Source: Oscillospiraceae bacterium
GTDB taxonomy: Bacteria > Bacillota > Clostridia > Oscillospirales > Oscillospiraceae
NCBI GenBank assembly: GCA_017448455.1
Contig: JAFSLL010000249.1
Span: forward strand, 1-32,179
DNA: 32,179 bases
Direction: 5' to 3'
Made by a program: the position numbers and the translations under genes. This document shows, piece by piece, positions 8,690 to 16,141 of the stretch. Numbering within the stretch: position 1 is the first letter of the stretch; each line of letters opens with the position of its first letter. Below the pieces are notes generated by a model that did no database searches, had not been told where the DNA came from, and saw only the letters and a list, made by a program, of their open reading frames with translations.

Positions 8690-10156
8690 ATGAAAAAGGT
8701 TGAATTCTGGTTTGTGGTCGGCAGTCAGTTCCTGTACGGCCCGGAGGTTCTGGAGACGGTTGAGACCCGCGCAAAGGAGATGGCGGCAGAACTCTCCAAG
8801 GTGCTGCCGTACCCACTGGTATATAAGGTCACCGCCAAAACCAACAAAGAGATCACCGATGTGGTCAAGGAGGCCAATTACCGCGACGAGTGTGCCGGCA
8901 TCATCACCTGGTGCCACACCTTTTCTCCCAGCAAAATGTGGATCAACGGCCTGGCCAATCTCCAAAAGCCCTACTGCCATCTGGCCACCCAGTACAATAA
9001 AGAGATCCCGAACGACGAGATCGACATGGACTTCATGAACCTGAACCAGGCGGCGCATGGCGACCGGGAGCACGGGTTTATTGGTGCCCGGCTGCGTAAA
9101 CCGCGCAAGGTCGTGGCAGGCTACTGGCAGGATGAGAAGGTCCACAAACGCATTGCAGACTGGATGAAAGCCGCGGTAGGCGTCGCTGTCTCCAAAGAGA
9201 TGAAGGTCATGCGTTTCGGTGACAACATGCGCGAGGTCGCCGTCACCGAAGGCGACAAGGTCGAGGTGCAGACCAAGCTCGGCTGGCAGGTGAACACCTG
9301 GGCCGTGGGCGATCTGGTCAAGGAGATGAACGCCGTCACGGATGAGGAAGTGGACGCCCTCTATAATGAGTATCTGGCAAGCTATGATCTCAATACCGAC
9401 AACACCGCCGCCATCCGTTATCAGGCCCGCGAGGAGATCGCCATGAAGAAGATGCTGGATCGGGAGGGCTGCAAGGCTTTCACGAACACCTTCCAGGATC
9501 TTTACGGTATGGAGCAGCTGCCGGGCCTGGCTTCCCAGCACCTGATGGCCCAGGGCTACGGCTACGGCGGCGAGGGCGACTGGAAGGTCAGCGCCATGAC
9601 CGCTATTCTGAAAGCCATGGGTGAAAACGGTAACGGTTCCTCCGGCTTTATGGAGGACTATACCTATCACCTCGTCGAGGGTCAGGAGTATTCTCTCGGC
9701 GCCCATATGCTGGAGGTCTGCCCGTCTCTGGCAGCAGACAAGCCCCGGATCGAGACCCATCATCTGGGCATCGGTATGAACGAAAAAGACCCCGCCCGTC
9801 TGGTGTTTGAGGGCAAGGCCGGCAGGGGCATCGTGGTTTCCCTGATCGACATGGGCGGCAGACTGCGCCTCATCGTGCAGGACATCGAGGCCGTGAAGCC
9901 CATTATGCCCATGCCGAACCTGCCGGTGGCCCGGGTTATGTGGCGGGCGCTGCCCGATCTCACCACCGGCGTGGAATGCTGGATCACGGCCGGCGGTGCG
10001 CATCACACAGTGCTTTCCTACGACGTGACCGCTGAGCAGATGCGCGACTGGGCACGGATGATGGATATCGAGTTTGTCCACATCGGCGCGGATATGACCC
10101 CCGAGAAGCTGGAAGAGGAACTGCTGGTCAAGGATCTGGTGTGGAAGCTGAAATGA
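8690..10156 (+). CDS. araA: L-arabinose isomerase
   Basis: A 488-residue enzyme converting L-arabinose to L-ribulose in the cytoplasm. The whole protein matches the family: [18 protein letters not shown] at the N-terminus, [57 protein letters not shown] and [23 protein letters not shown]. The manganese ligands are present as Glu295 (GEGDW), Glu322 (FMEDYTYH), His339 ([10 protein letters not shown]) and the GAHHT pair near residue 438. ATG 8690 is preceded by AGGAAAGGAG at a normal distance; an earlier in-frame ATG at 8654 lacks this. It is third in the five-gene operon. Confidence 0.97.
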   Translation: MKKVEFWFVVGSQFLYGPEVLETVETRAKEMAAELSKVLPYPLVYKVTAKTNKEITDVVKEANYRDECAGIITWCHTFSPSKMWINGLANLQKPYCHLATQYNKEIPNDEIDMDFMNLNQAAHGDREHGFIGARLRKPRKVVAGYWQDEKVHKRIADWMKAAVGVAVSKEMKVMRFGDNMREVAVTEGDKVEVQTKLGWQVNTWAVGDLVKEMNAVTDEEVDALYNEYLASYDLNTDNTAAIRYQAREEIAMKKMLDREGCKAFTNTFQDLYGMEQLPGLASQHLMAQGYGYGGEGDWKVSAMTAILKAMGENGNGSSGFMEDYTYHLVEGQEYSLGAHMLEVCPSLAADKPRIETHHLGIGMNEKDPARLVFEGKAGRGIVVSLIDMGGRLRLIVQDIEAVKPIMPMPNLPVARVMWRALPDLTTGVECWITAGGAHHTVLSYDVTAEQMRDWARMMDIEFVHIGADMTPEKLEEELLVKDLVWKLK

Positions 10157-11709
10157 TGAATTTAGAAAAGACCGTATTGGGCATCGAGCTGGGTTCGACC
10201 CGCATTAAGGCCGTTCTCATCGATGAACGGCACGTTCCCGTAGCCCAGGGTGATTTTGAGTGGGAGAACCTGTTGGTGAACGGCGTCTGGACCTACTCCA
10301 TGGACATGGTGCATACCGGCCTGCAGGCCTGTTTTGCCAATCTGCAGGCCGACGTCAAGGCCAAATTCGGCGCGGAGCTGACCACGGTGGGGGCGATCGG
10401 CGTTTCCGCCATGATGCACGGCTATCTGCCCTTCGACAAGGACGGAAAGCAGCTGGCGGAGTTTCGCACCTGGCGCAACACCATTACGGGCGAAGCCGCT
10501 GAGGAGCTGACAGCACTCTTTGGCTTCAACATTCCCCAGCGCTGGAGCATTGCCCACCTGTATCAGTCAATCCTCAACGGCGAGGAGCACGTCAAGGACA
10601 TCGCCTTCCTCACCACGTTGGCGGGGTATATCCACTGGCAGCTGACCGGCGAGAAGGTCATGGGCGTGGGCGAGGCCAGCGGCATGTTTCCCATTGACAG
10701 CGAGAAGCTCGACTACGACGAGGGCATGGTGCAGAAGTTCAAGGCCCTGACGGGCATCGAGCTGCGCGACATTCTTCCGAAGGTCCTGACGGCGGGGCAG
10801 AGCGGCGGAGCTCTCACCGCCGCGGGCGCCCGCTTCCTGGACCCTACCGGCACCCTGCGGCCAGGCATCCCCGTGGCCCCCTGCGAGGGCGACGCGGGCA
10901 CAGGCATGGCCGCGACAAACTCCGTCCGTCCCCGTACAGGCAACGTCTCGGCGGGCACCTCGGACTTTGCCATGATCGTCACCGAAAAGCCCCTGGGTGT
11001 CCACCGGGAGATCGACATGGTCACCACGCCCGACGGCGCGCCGGTCGCCATGGTGCACTGCAACAACTGCACCAGTGACATCAACGCCTGGGTCAATCTC
11101 TTTGCCGAATACTCCGAGATGATGGGTACGCCGGTCAACAAGGGGGAACTCTTTGTTAAGCTCTTCAACAAGGCGCTGGAGGGCGACTCCGACTGCGGCG
11201 GACTTCTCAGCTTCAACTACTTCTCCGGCGAGGGCGTCACCGATCTGGACGAGGGGCGGCCGGCCTTTGCGCGCATGCCCAACGCGAAGTTCACGCTGGC
11301 AAACTTCATGCGAACCCATCTGCTGTCTGCCTTAGCGACGCTCAAGATCGGGCTGGATATCCTGACCCAGACCGAGCAGGTCGCCATCGACAAGCTCTAC
11401 GGCCACGGCGGCTTCTTCAAGACGCCGGTTGTGGGCCAGCGGATGCTGTCTGCTGCGGTGGATGCTCCGGTCTCTGTGATGGAGACGGCGGGCGAGGGCG
11501 GCCCCTACGGCATGGCGCTGCTCTGCGCCTACATGCTTTGGAAGGACGAGGGCGAGACGCTGGCGGATTATCTGGACAACAAGGTTTTTGCCGATGCCAA
11601 GTCCACCACACTTATGGCAGAGCCTTCCGATGTGGCGGGTTTCTCGGTGTTTCTGTCCCGATACAAAAAAGCGCTGCCCATGGAGCGCACTGCAACGGAG
11701 GTGCTCTGA
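10153..11709 (+). CDS. araB: FGGY-family carbohydrate kinase, probably L-ribulokinase
   Basis: A 518-residue sugar kinase of the FGGY/actin-fold family. The phosphate-binding start [17 protein letters not shown], the GTSDFAMIV segment and the C-terminal GHGGFF...[20 protein letters not shown] motif are visible. Its place between araA and araD argues strongly for phosphorylation of L-ribulose to L-ribulose 5-phosphate. The sequence is not the classic E. coli AraB type, so the assignment rests partly on context. The ATG at 10153 overlaps the araA stop codon in an ATGA arrangement, implying translational coupling. A second ATG follows directly at 10156. Confidence 0.85.
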   Translation: MMNLEKTVLGIELGSTRIKAVLIDERHVPVAQGDFEWENLLVNGVWTYSMDMVHTGLQACFANLQADVKAKFGAELTTVGAIGVSAMMHGYLPFDKDGKQLAEFRTWRNTITGEAAEELTALFGFNIPQRWSIAHLYQSILNGEEHVKDIAFLTTLAGYIHWQLTGEKVMGVGEASGMFPIDSEKLDYDEGMVQKFKALTGIELRDILPKVLTAGQSGGALTAAGARFLDPTGTLRPGIPVAPCEGDAGTGMAATNSVRPRTGNVSAGTSDFAMIVTEKPLGVHREIDMVTTPDGAPVAMVHCNNCTSDINAWVNLFAEYSEMMGTPVNKGELFVKLFNKALEGDSDCGGLLSFNYFSGEGVTDLDEGRPAFARMPNAKFTLANFMRTHLLSALATLKIGLDILTQTEQVAIDKLYGHGGFFKTPVVGQRMLSAAVDAPVSVMETAGEGGPYGMALLCAYMLWKDEGETLADYLDNKVFADAKSTTLMAEPSDVAGFSVFLSRYKKALPMERTATEVL

Positions 11710-11710
11710 A

Positions 11711-12406
11711 ATGCTGGAAAAACTGAAAAAGCAGGTTTGTGAAGCGAATCTCCTGCTGCCGAAGTACGGCCTCGTGACCTTTACCTGGGGCAATGTCTCC
11801 GGCATCGACCGGGAGAAGGGGCTCTTCGTCATTAAGCCCTCCGGGGTGGATTATGACGGCATGCGCCCGGAGGACATGGTCGTAGTCGATCTGGACGGCA
11901 AGGTGGTCGAGGGCAAATGGAAGCCCTCCAGCGATACGGCAACGCACCTGGAACTGTACAAGGCCTTTCCGGAGATCGGCGGCATCGTCCATATGCATTC
12001 GAGCTACGCCACCTCCTGGGCCCAGGCCGGGCGGGACATCCCCTGCTACGGCACGACCCACGCGGATTACTTCTACGGCAATATTCCCTGCCTGCGCTGT
12101 CTGACAAAGGAAGAGATCGAGGCGGCCTATGAGAAGAACACCGGCCTTCTGATCGTAAGCGAGTTTGGCAGGCTCGGCAAAGATCCAGCTGCCGTACCCG
12201 GGTGCCTTTGCAAGAACCACGGCCCCTTTGCATGGGGCAAGGATCCCTTTGAGGCGGTTCACAATGCGGTCGTTCTGGAGGAGGTCGCCAAAATGGCCTA
12301 CCGCTGCGAAACGATCAACCCGCAGGTTCAGCCCGCCCCGCAGGAGCTGCAGGATAAGCACTATCTCCGCAAGCACGGCAAAAACGCCTATTACGGGCAA
12401 AAATAG
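11711..12406 (+). CDS. araD: L-ribulose-5-phosphate 4-epimerase
   Basis: At 231 residues it equals the usual family length. It belongs to the class II aldolase/adducin fold and converts L-ribulose 5-phosphate to D-xylulose 5-phosphate, the entry to the pentose phosphate pathway. Visible active-site features are [33 protein letters not shown] with Asp75, and the zinc ligands His94 and His96 in [13 protein letters not shown] and His170 in [12 protein letters not shown]. The start lies one base after the kinase stop, with GGAGGTG 7 bases upstream. It is the last gene of the operon and is followed by a strong terminator. Confidence 0.97.
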   Translation: MLEKLKKQVCEANLLLPKYGLVTFTWGNVSGIDREKGLFVIKPSGVDYDGMRPEDMVVVDLDGKVVEGKWKPSSDTATHLELYKAFPEIGGIVHMHSSYATSWAQAGRDIPCYGTTHADYFYGNIPCLRCLTKEEIEAAYEKNTGLLIVSEFGRLGKDPAAVPGCLCKNHGPFAWGKDPFEAVHNAVVLEEVAKMAYRCETINPQVQPAPQELQDKHYLRKHGKNAYYGQK

Positions 12407-12418
12407 GGTCAAAGATCT

Positions 12419-12461
12419 AAAACGATGGCGCGGCAGCAAATCACTGTCGCGCCATCGTTTT
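12419..12461 (+). terminator. Rho-independent terminator of the araABD operon
   Basis: A 14-bp perfect stem (AAAACGATGGCGCG / CGCGCCATCGTTTT) with a 15-base loop ends in a T-run, 12 bases after the araD stop. Its A-rich left flank means it could also serve the convergent DUF6809 gene on the minus strand. Confidence 0.9.
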
Positions 12462-12469
12462 TGCCCGTT

Positions 12470-12751
12470 TTATATTTCTCTTATTGTTCCATCAGTCAGC
12501 ACGTCGATCATGATCTTGGCAGCCAGACGAAATGCGTAGATAAATGTCTCGCAATCAGTGAGCACGTTGATCTCCCGCTGGGCGGTCATGTAGTTCTCGA
12601 ACATTTCCTTCTGCTTTTCGGTGAGGGTGTCGGTCAGTGCGTCTCCGGCTTTCACAAGTTCGTCCAGCGCTTTCGCATACTGGCTGTTGCGCTTAAAGCT
12701 GCGCTCGCTGGGGCGCACATCCCCGAGGTAAAGGTCTTCCAGAATCAGCAT
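12470..12751 (-). CDS. Small protein of the DUF6809 type
   Basis: A 93-residue, mostly helical protein (LEDLYLGDVRPSERSFKRNSQYAKALDELVKAGDAL, then EMFENYMTAQREINVLTDCETFIYAFRLAAKIM). This pattern resembles the DUF6809 family, small proteins of unknown role that recur in clostridial mobile DNA. The start is supported by GAGGGGG about 8 bases upstream on the minus strand. The ribosome binding site overlaps the stop codon of the upstream tnpV gene, so the two are cotranscribed. The family name is given from memory of the sequence pattern. Confidence 0.7.
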   Translation of the reverse strand: MLILEDLYLGDVRPSERSFKRNSQYAKALDELVKAGDALTDTLTEKQKEMFENYMTAQREINVLTDCETFIYAFRLAAKIMIDVLTDGTIREI

Positions 12752-12763
12752 TTTCGCACCCCC

Positions 12764-13144
12764 TCAGCAATAGACAAGCTCGCTCAGCACGATCTCTTCC
12801 GCACGGTTTTGCATGCTGTTCATGCGGCGCACCCACTCCATCTGATCGGTGGCTTTGAGCGCTTTAGTCACGCCTTCCAGCTTTTCCATCTGATGGATAA
12901 GCAGATCCATACGCACCTCGCAGGCTTTGTCAATCTCCAGTAGGTGCGAATACATTTTTCCGGACAGCATCAATTCCGAATAGAGTACAGGATGTTGCTC
13001 TTTCAGATAGCGCTTCCGCATACGCCCATATTTGCCTACGGGTTTCTTCTCCGTCTCCCCGATGACAATGTTAGGAAGAAGAACATCACCAACACTAGTA
13101 TAAGTGCCGCCGCTCTGCTCAAAGAAGGATTTCTGTGTTTTCAT
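12764..13144 (-). CDS. tnpV: TnpV-like transposon-associated protein
   Basis: A 126-residue protein: MKTQKSFFEQSGGTYTSVGDVLLPNI, RYLKEQHPVLYSELMLSGKMYSHLLEIDKACEVRMDLLIHQM, and MEWVRRMNSMQNRAEEIVLSELVY. This is the pattern of TnpV, a small accessory protein of clostridial transposons whose biochemical role is not established. ATG 13144 is chosen because GGAGGT lies 7 bases upstream; a longer frame starting at 13165 has no such site. No transposase or recombinase gene is beside it, so this looks like a leftover or passenger module. It lies between the araD terminator and a truncated kinase gene. Confidence 0.8.
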   Translation of the reverse strand: MKTQKSFFEQSGGTYTSVGDVLLPNIVIGETEKKPVGKYGRMRKRYLKEQHPVLYSELMLSGKMYSHLLEIDKACEVRMDLLIHQMEKLEGVTKALKATDQMEWVRRMNSMQNRAEEIVLSELVYC

Positions 13145-13211
13145 TGGGTATACCTCCAAAATCATATTTGGAAGTATCGAAAGCGTGAGTTTCGGTTATT
13201 TGTATCCTTAA

Positions 13212-13310
13212 CTAAATGAATCCCCCCAGCAGTTCTCCCCTGCTGTCCATCAGAATCGCTTTCGTTCCCTGTGTGCTCTGGTCAATGCCGATGATTGTAC
13301 TTATGCCCAT
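13212..13310 (-). pseudogene. Truncated FGGY kinase (xylulokinase-like), first 32 codons only
   Basis: The 32-residue frame MGISTIIGIDQSTQGTKAILMDSRGELLGGFI is a typical FGGY-kinase N-terminus, including the phosphate-binding GIDQSTQGTKA motif. It then meets a TAG stop (13212-13214) where homology would continue for about 450 more residues. Upstream on the minus strand there is an AAGGATGGTG ribosome binding site at good spacing. The gene is divergent from the LacI-family gene at 13459. The rest of the kinase is absent, and the tnpV pair takes its place. Xylulokinase is the most likely original function, judged by sequence and by the divergent regulator. Confidence 0.65.
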
Positions 13311-13353
13311 GGAATCACCATCCTTCTTTGCATAAAATATGTCTTTGAGGAAA

Positions 13354-13409
13354 CTAAATCTAAACAAATAATTTAGCAGAATTTTACTAAATTTACTAAA
13401 TTTACTGGA
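13354..13409. promoter_or_regulatory. Candidate operator region of the LacI-family regulator
   Basis: The AT-rich divergent region holds three tandem 9-base repeats: TTTACTAAA (13383-13391), TTTACTAAA (13392-13400) and TTTACTGGA (13401-13409). TTTACTAAA is itself palindromic around the central C. There is also an inverted pair CTAAAT (13354-13359) and ATTTAG (13371-13376). The third repeat overlaps the -35 of the regulator promoter, which would suit autorepression. Confidence 0.45.
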
Positions 13410-13433
13410 CAAATCAAATAAATCCGCTATACT
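13406..13433 (+). promoter_or_regulatory. Promoter of the LacI-family regulator gene
   Basis: TGGACA (13406-13411), 16 bases, then TATACT (13428-13433), placed 25 bases before the preferred TTG start. Confidence 0.6.
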
Positions 13434-13458
13434 GTGTTCGTGGAAAGGGGTGACACCA

Positions 13459-14465
13459 TTGTCTGTAACCGCAAAAGAACTGGCTTCGCAGCTGGGTTTA
13501 TCGGAAGCGGCGGTCTCCATCGCGCTGAACAACCGTCCGGGCGTCAGCACCGCTACACGCCGCCGCGTGATGGACGCCGCGCGGGAAGCCGGATACGATT
13601 TTTCACGCAGGGCAGTCGCACAGAGCGAAAAAAAGGATCCATCTGTTTTGTTATCTATAAGAAAAGCGGAGCCGTCGTGGATGATACGCCCTTCTTCTCC
13701 GAACTCTCCGAGGGGATCAGCCTCAGCTGCAAAAAGGCGCACTATGATCTGACGATCCGCTATCTGTACGAAGACGATGATCTGGCAGACCAGATGTTTT
13801 CCCTGAGAACCGGCGGTTTTGACGGCATTCTGCTGCTCGCTACCGAGATGAACGAAGCTTCTCTGCTTCCTTTTGATGCTTTTTCCATTCCCATTGTTCT
13901 GCTGGATGCCTATTTTGAGACGCTGAATTACGACTGCGTGCTGATGAACAATGTGCAGGGAGCTTACCTCGCCACGTCTTATCTGATCAGCAAACGGAAA
14001 ATCCAGCCAGGCTATCTCCGCTCAAGCTATCGGATCGAGAACTTCAACCAGCGTGCGGACGGCTTTTACAAAGCGATTCGGGATCATGGCATGTCTGCCT
14101 CGAAATCTCCGGTTCATCTGCTAAGCCCCTCTCAGGAAGGCGCGTATGAGGATATGAAAGCGCTGCTGAGTGCAGGAGAGGAACTGGCCAAAGCTTATTT
14201 CGCGGACAATGACAACATTGCCATCGGCGCCATGCGCGCGCTGAAAGAAGCAGGATACCGCATTCCGGAGAACATCGCCATTGTCGGCTTTGACGACCTG
14301 CCGCTGTGCGAATATCTTACTCCGCCTCTCACCACCGTCGAAGTTCCCAAACGTTTTCTGGGAGAGACCGCTGTCGCCCGCATGATCGAGCGAATCGAGA
14401 ACAAATACAGCCTGCCGCTGAAAATTGAAACCGCGGTCAGACTGAAGAAAAGAAAAAGTGTATAG
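13459..14465 (+). pseudogene. LacI-family transcriptional repressor split by a -1 frameshift
   Basis: The DNA-binding part (SVTAKELASQLGLSEAAVSIALNNRPGVSTATRRRVMDAAREAGYDFSRRA) lies in one frame. The sugar-binding part (GSICFVIYKKSGAVVDDTPFFSELSEGI ... GYRIPENIAIVGFDDLPLCEYLTPPLTTVEVPKRFLGETAVARM) lies in the -1 frame. The switch falls on a run of seven A (13628-13634) read as GAA AAA AAG. Slipping back one base joins the halves exactly into a normal 335-residue repressor. The downstream half has no stop for 276 codons, so either the lesion is recent or the shift is programmed. The TTG at 13459 is preferred because GGAAAGGGG lies 8 bases upstream; GTG 13450 overlaps that site. The gene precedes the DUF5605 hydrolase by 38 bases and is divergent from a broken kinase. 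Confidence 0.75.
13629..13635 (+). other. A AAA AAG heptamer at the LacI frameshift point
   Basis: The heptamer sits in phase (gaA AAA AAG), like the slippery site of E. coli dnaX, and a -1 slip gives precisely the frame of the sugar-binding half. A weak purine run (GCAGGG, 13607-13612) lies 16 bases upstream. No strong downstream stem was found. Confidence 0.5.
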
Positions 14466-14503
14466 CAAACAGAAAAAAGAATATCATAATCAAGGAGAAG
14501 CAC

Positions 14504-16141
14504 ATGAAACAGTATGAGACTTTTGAGCTGCGCTTTCAGGGTGAAGCGCTCACAGAGAACTACGCGAACATTCCGCTGGACGCCACCTTTACCTGCGACG
14601 GCAAAACGACAGCGGTCAAAGGTTTTTATGACGGCGATGGGCAGTACGTCGCCCGCTTTTTCCCCGAGCAGGCCGGGGAATACCACTGGGCAGTCAGCGG
14701 CTGCATTGCGGCCGAGGGGAACGAGAGCTGTGAAGAGGCGGCAGAAGACGCGCACGGCCTGGTGAAAGCGGTCGACACCCATTTCGAATTTGAAGACGGG
14801 AAGCTGTATATTCCCTTCGGTACCACGGTCTATGCCCTCGCGCACCAGGATGACGACCTGACAGAGCAGACTCTGGCCACTCTGAAAACCGCGCCGTTCA
14901 ACAAGCTGCGCATGTGTGTGTTCCCGAAAGACTATGACTACAACCACAACGAGCCGCCCTGCTACGCGTTTGAAAAGAAAGCGAACGGAAGCTGGGATGT
15001 CAGCCGCCCCTGCATCGCCTTCTGGCAGCGCTTTGAAACCATCCTCGACCGGATCACCGCAATGGGCATCCAGGTCGATCTGATCCTGTTCCATCCCTAT
15101 GACCGCTGGGGCTTTGACACGCTTTCCCAGCGGGAAAACCTGGTCTATCTGGATTATCTGCTGCGCCGTCTCGCCGCGAAGCCGGGGATCTGGTGGTCGC
15201 TTGCCAATGAGTATGACCTCAGCCGCGGCAAGTCGCTGGCCGACTGGGAAGAGATTGAGGAATTTGTCGCCGCTCATGATCCCTATGGGCATCTGCTGTC
15301 CTGTCACAACTGCATCTGCTTCTGGGATGCCAGCCGTCCGAACATCACCCACGCCAGCCTGCAGGTGAAAGGGCTCAGTGCTGTTCCGCGCTGGCTGGAA
15401 CGGTACGGAAAGCCTGTCATGATTGACGAGTGCTGCTATGAGGGTGACCTTCCCCATTTCTGGGGCAGCATCTCCGCCAGGGAGATGGTGAACCGGTTCT
15501 GGCGCAGCTGCGCGGGAGGCGGCTACTGCACGCACGGGGAAACCTTCCTGGATGACAGAGAGGTCCTCTGGTGGGCGAAAGGCGGGGTTCTCAAAGGGAA
15601 GAGCCCGCGGCGCATTGCCTTCCTGCGGGAGATTATGGAATCTCTGCCCGGCCCGCTGCAGCCGGCCGAAGGAGGCATGATTCAGCTCATGCAGATGTCG
15701 GATTCTGAAGTGCAGGAAGTGCTGAAACCGCTCCCGGAAGCAGAGAGATCCATCGCTTCCGAGATCGTCAAGAGCGCCAGACGTATGGACGCATGCGACC
15801 GGGAGATTCTGCTCAGTGGGGAACATGAGTATGCCTCTCACTGCGATGAGGAAGCTTACCTGTGGTTTAACGACCTGCAGTGCCTTGGCATCCAGACCCT
15901 GCAGCTGCCGAAAGATAAGCAGTATCGCGTCGAGTGCATTGATACCTGGGAAATGACCCGGCTGCTGGTTGCCGACAAAGCCAGCGGAACGACAACAATC
16001 CGCCTCCCGGTCAAGGAAGGCCTTGCCGTTCTTGCGACAAGAATACAATCAGAAACCCATCATAGCTGTAAAATCTTTTATCCCCCGGGCATATTCTGCC
16101 CGGGGGATAAAAGATCATGGAGCGCTATACAGCGCCTTTAA
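14504..16141 (+). CDS. Clan GH-A glycoside hydrolase with DUF5060, DUF4038-like and DUF5605 domains
   Basis: A 545-residue protein. The N-terminal 80 residues form a DUF5060-type Ig-like domain (FYDGDGQYVARFFPEQAGEYHWAVSG). A TIM barrel follows (GKLYIPFGTTVYALAHQ, NKLRMCVFPKDYDYNHNEPP, IQVDLILFHPYDRWGFD). Likely catalytic glutamates are Glu236 in WSLANEYDL (acid/base) and Glu309 in PVMIDECCYEG (nucleophile). A DUF5605-like C-terminal beta domain comes last (about 440-515). No signal peptide is seen, so it is probably cytoplasmic. The last about 25 residues are encoded by a 19-bp inverted repeat and do not look like a natural domain end. The start has AAGGAG 7 bases upstream. The stop overlaps the convergent regulator gene by 3-4 bases. 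Substrate is unknown; apiosidase-like or other plant glycoside activity is possible. Confidence 0.8.
   Translation: MKQYETFELRFQGEALTENYANIPLDATFTCDGKTTAVKGFYDGDGQYVARFFPEQAGEYHWAVSGCIAAEGNESCEEAAEDAHGLVKAVDTHFEFEDGKLYIPFGTTVYALAHQDDDLTEQTLATLKTAPFNKLRMCVFPKDYDYNHNEPPCYAFEKKANGSWDVSRPCIAFWQRFETILDRITAMGIQVDLILFHPYDRWGFDTLSQRENLVYLDYLLRRLAAKPGIWWSLANEYDLSRGKSLADWEEIEEFVAAHDPYGHLLSCHNCICFWDASRPNITHASLQVKGLSAVPRWLERYGKPVMIDECCYEGDLPHFWGSISAREMVNRFWRSCAGGGYCTHGETFLDDREVLWWAKGGVLKGKSPRRIAFLREIMESLPGPLQPAEGGMIQLMQMSDSEVQEVLKPLPEAERSIASEIVKSARRMDACDREILLSGEHEYASHCDEEAYLWFNDLQCLGIQTLQLPKDKQYRVECIDTWEMTRLLVADKASGTTTIRLPVKEGLAVLATRIQSETHHSCKIFYPPGIFCPGDKRSWSAIQRL
16073..16115. repeat. Perfect 19-bp inverted repeat (strong hairpin) inside the hydrolase 3' end
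   Basis: The arms at 16073-16091 and 16097-16115 are perfectly complementary around a TATTC loop, with a CCCCCGGGCA core. It lies between the expected end of the hydrolase and the end of the convergent regulator gene, so it may act as a bidirectional transcription stop. The stem has T on its 5' side and A on its 3' side on both strands, the opposite of a canonical terminator. Confidence 0.75.

Noticed and set aside
12462-13211. Complete insertion sequence with terminal inverted repeats
   Set aside because: No transposase gene and no matching ends or target-site duplication could be found around the tnpV pair.
14451-14490. Possible third copy of the bipartite AraC-type element upstream of the DUF5605 hydrolase
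   Set aside because: Only an AAAAGAATAT part resembles the second half; the first half is missing at the right spacing and there is no room for a -10 before the start.
16076-16112. Canonical rho-independent terminator
   Set aside because: The stem is strong, but T lies on the 5' side and A on the 3' side on both strands, so no U-tract follows the hairpin. It is listed as an inverted repeat instead.
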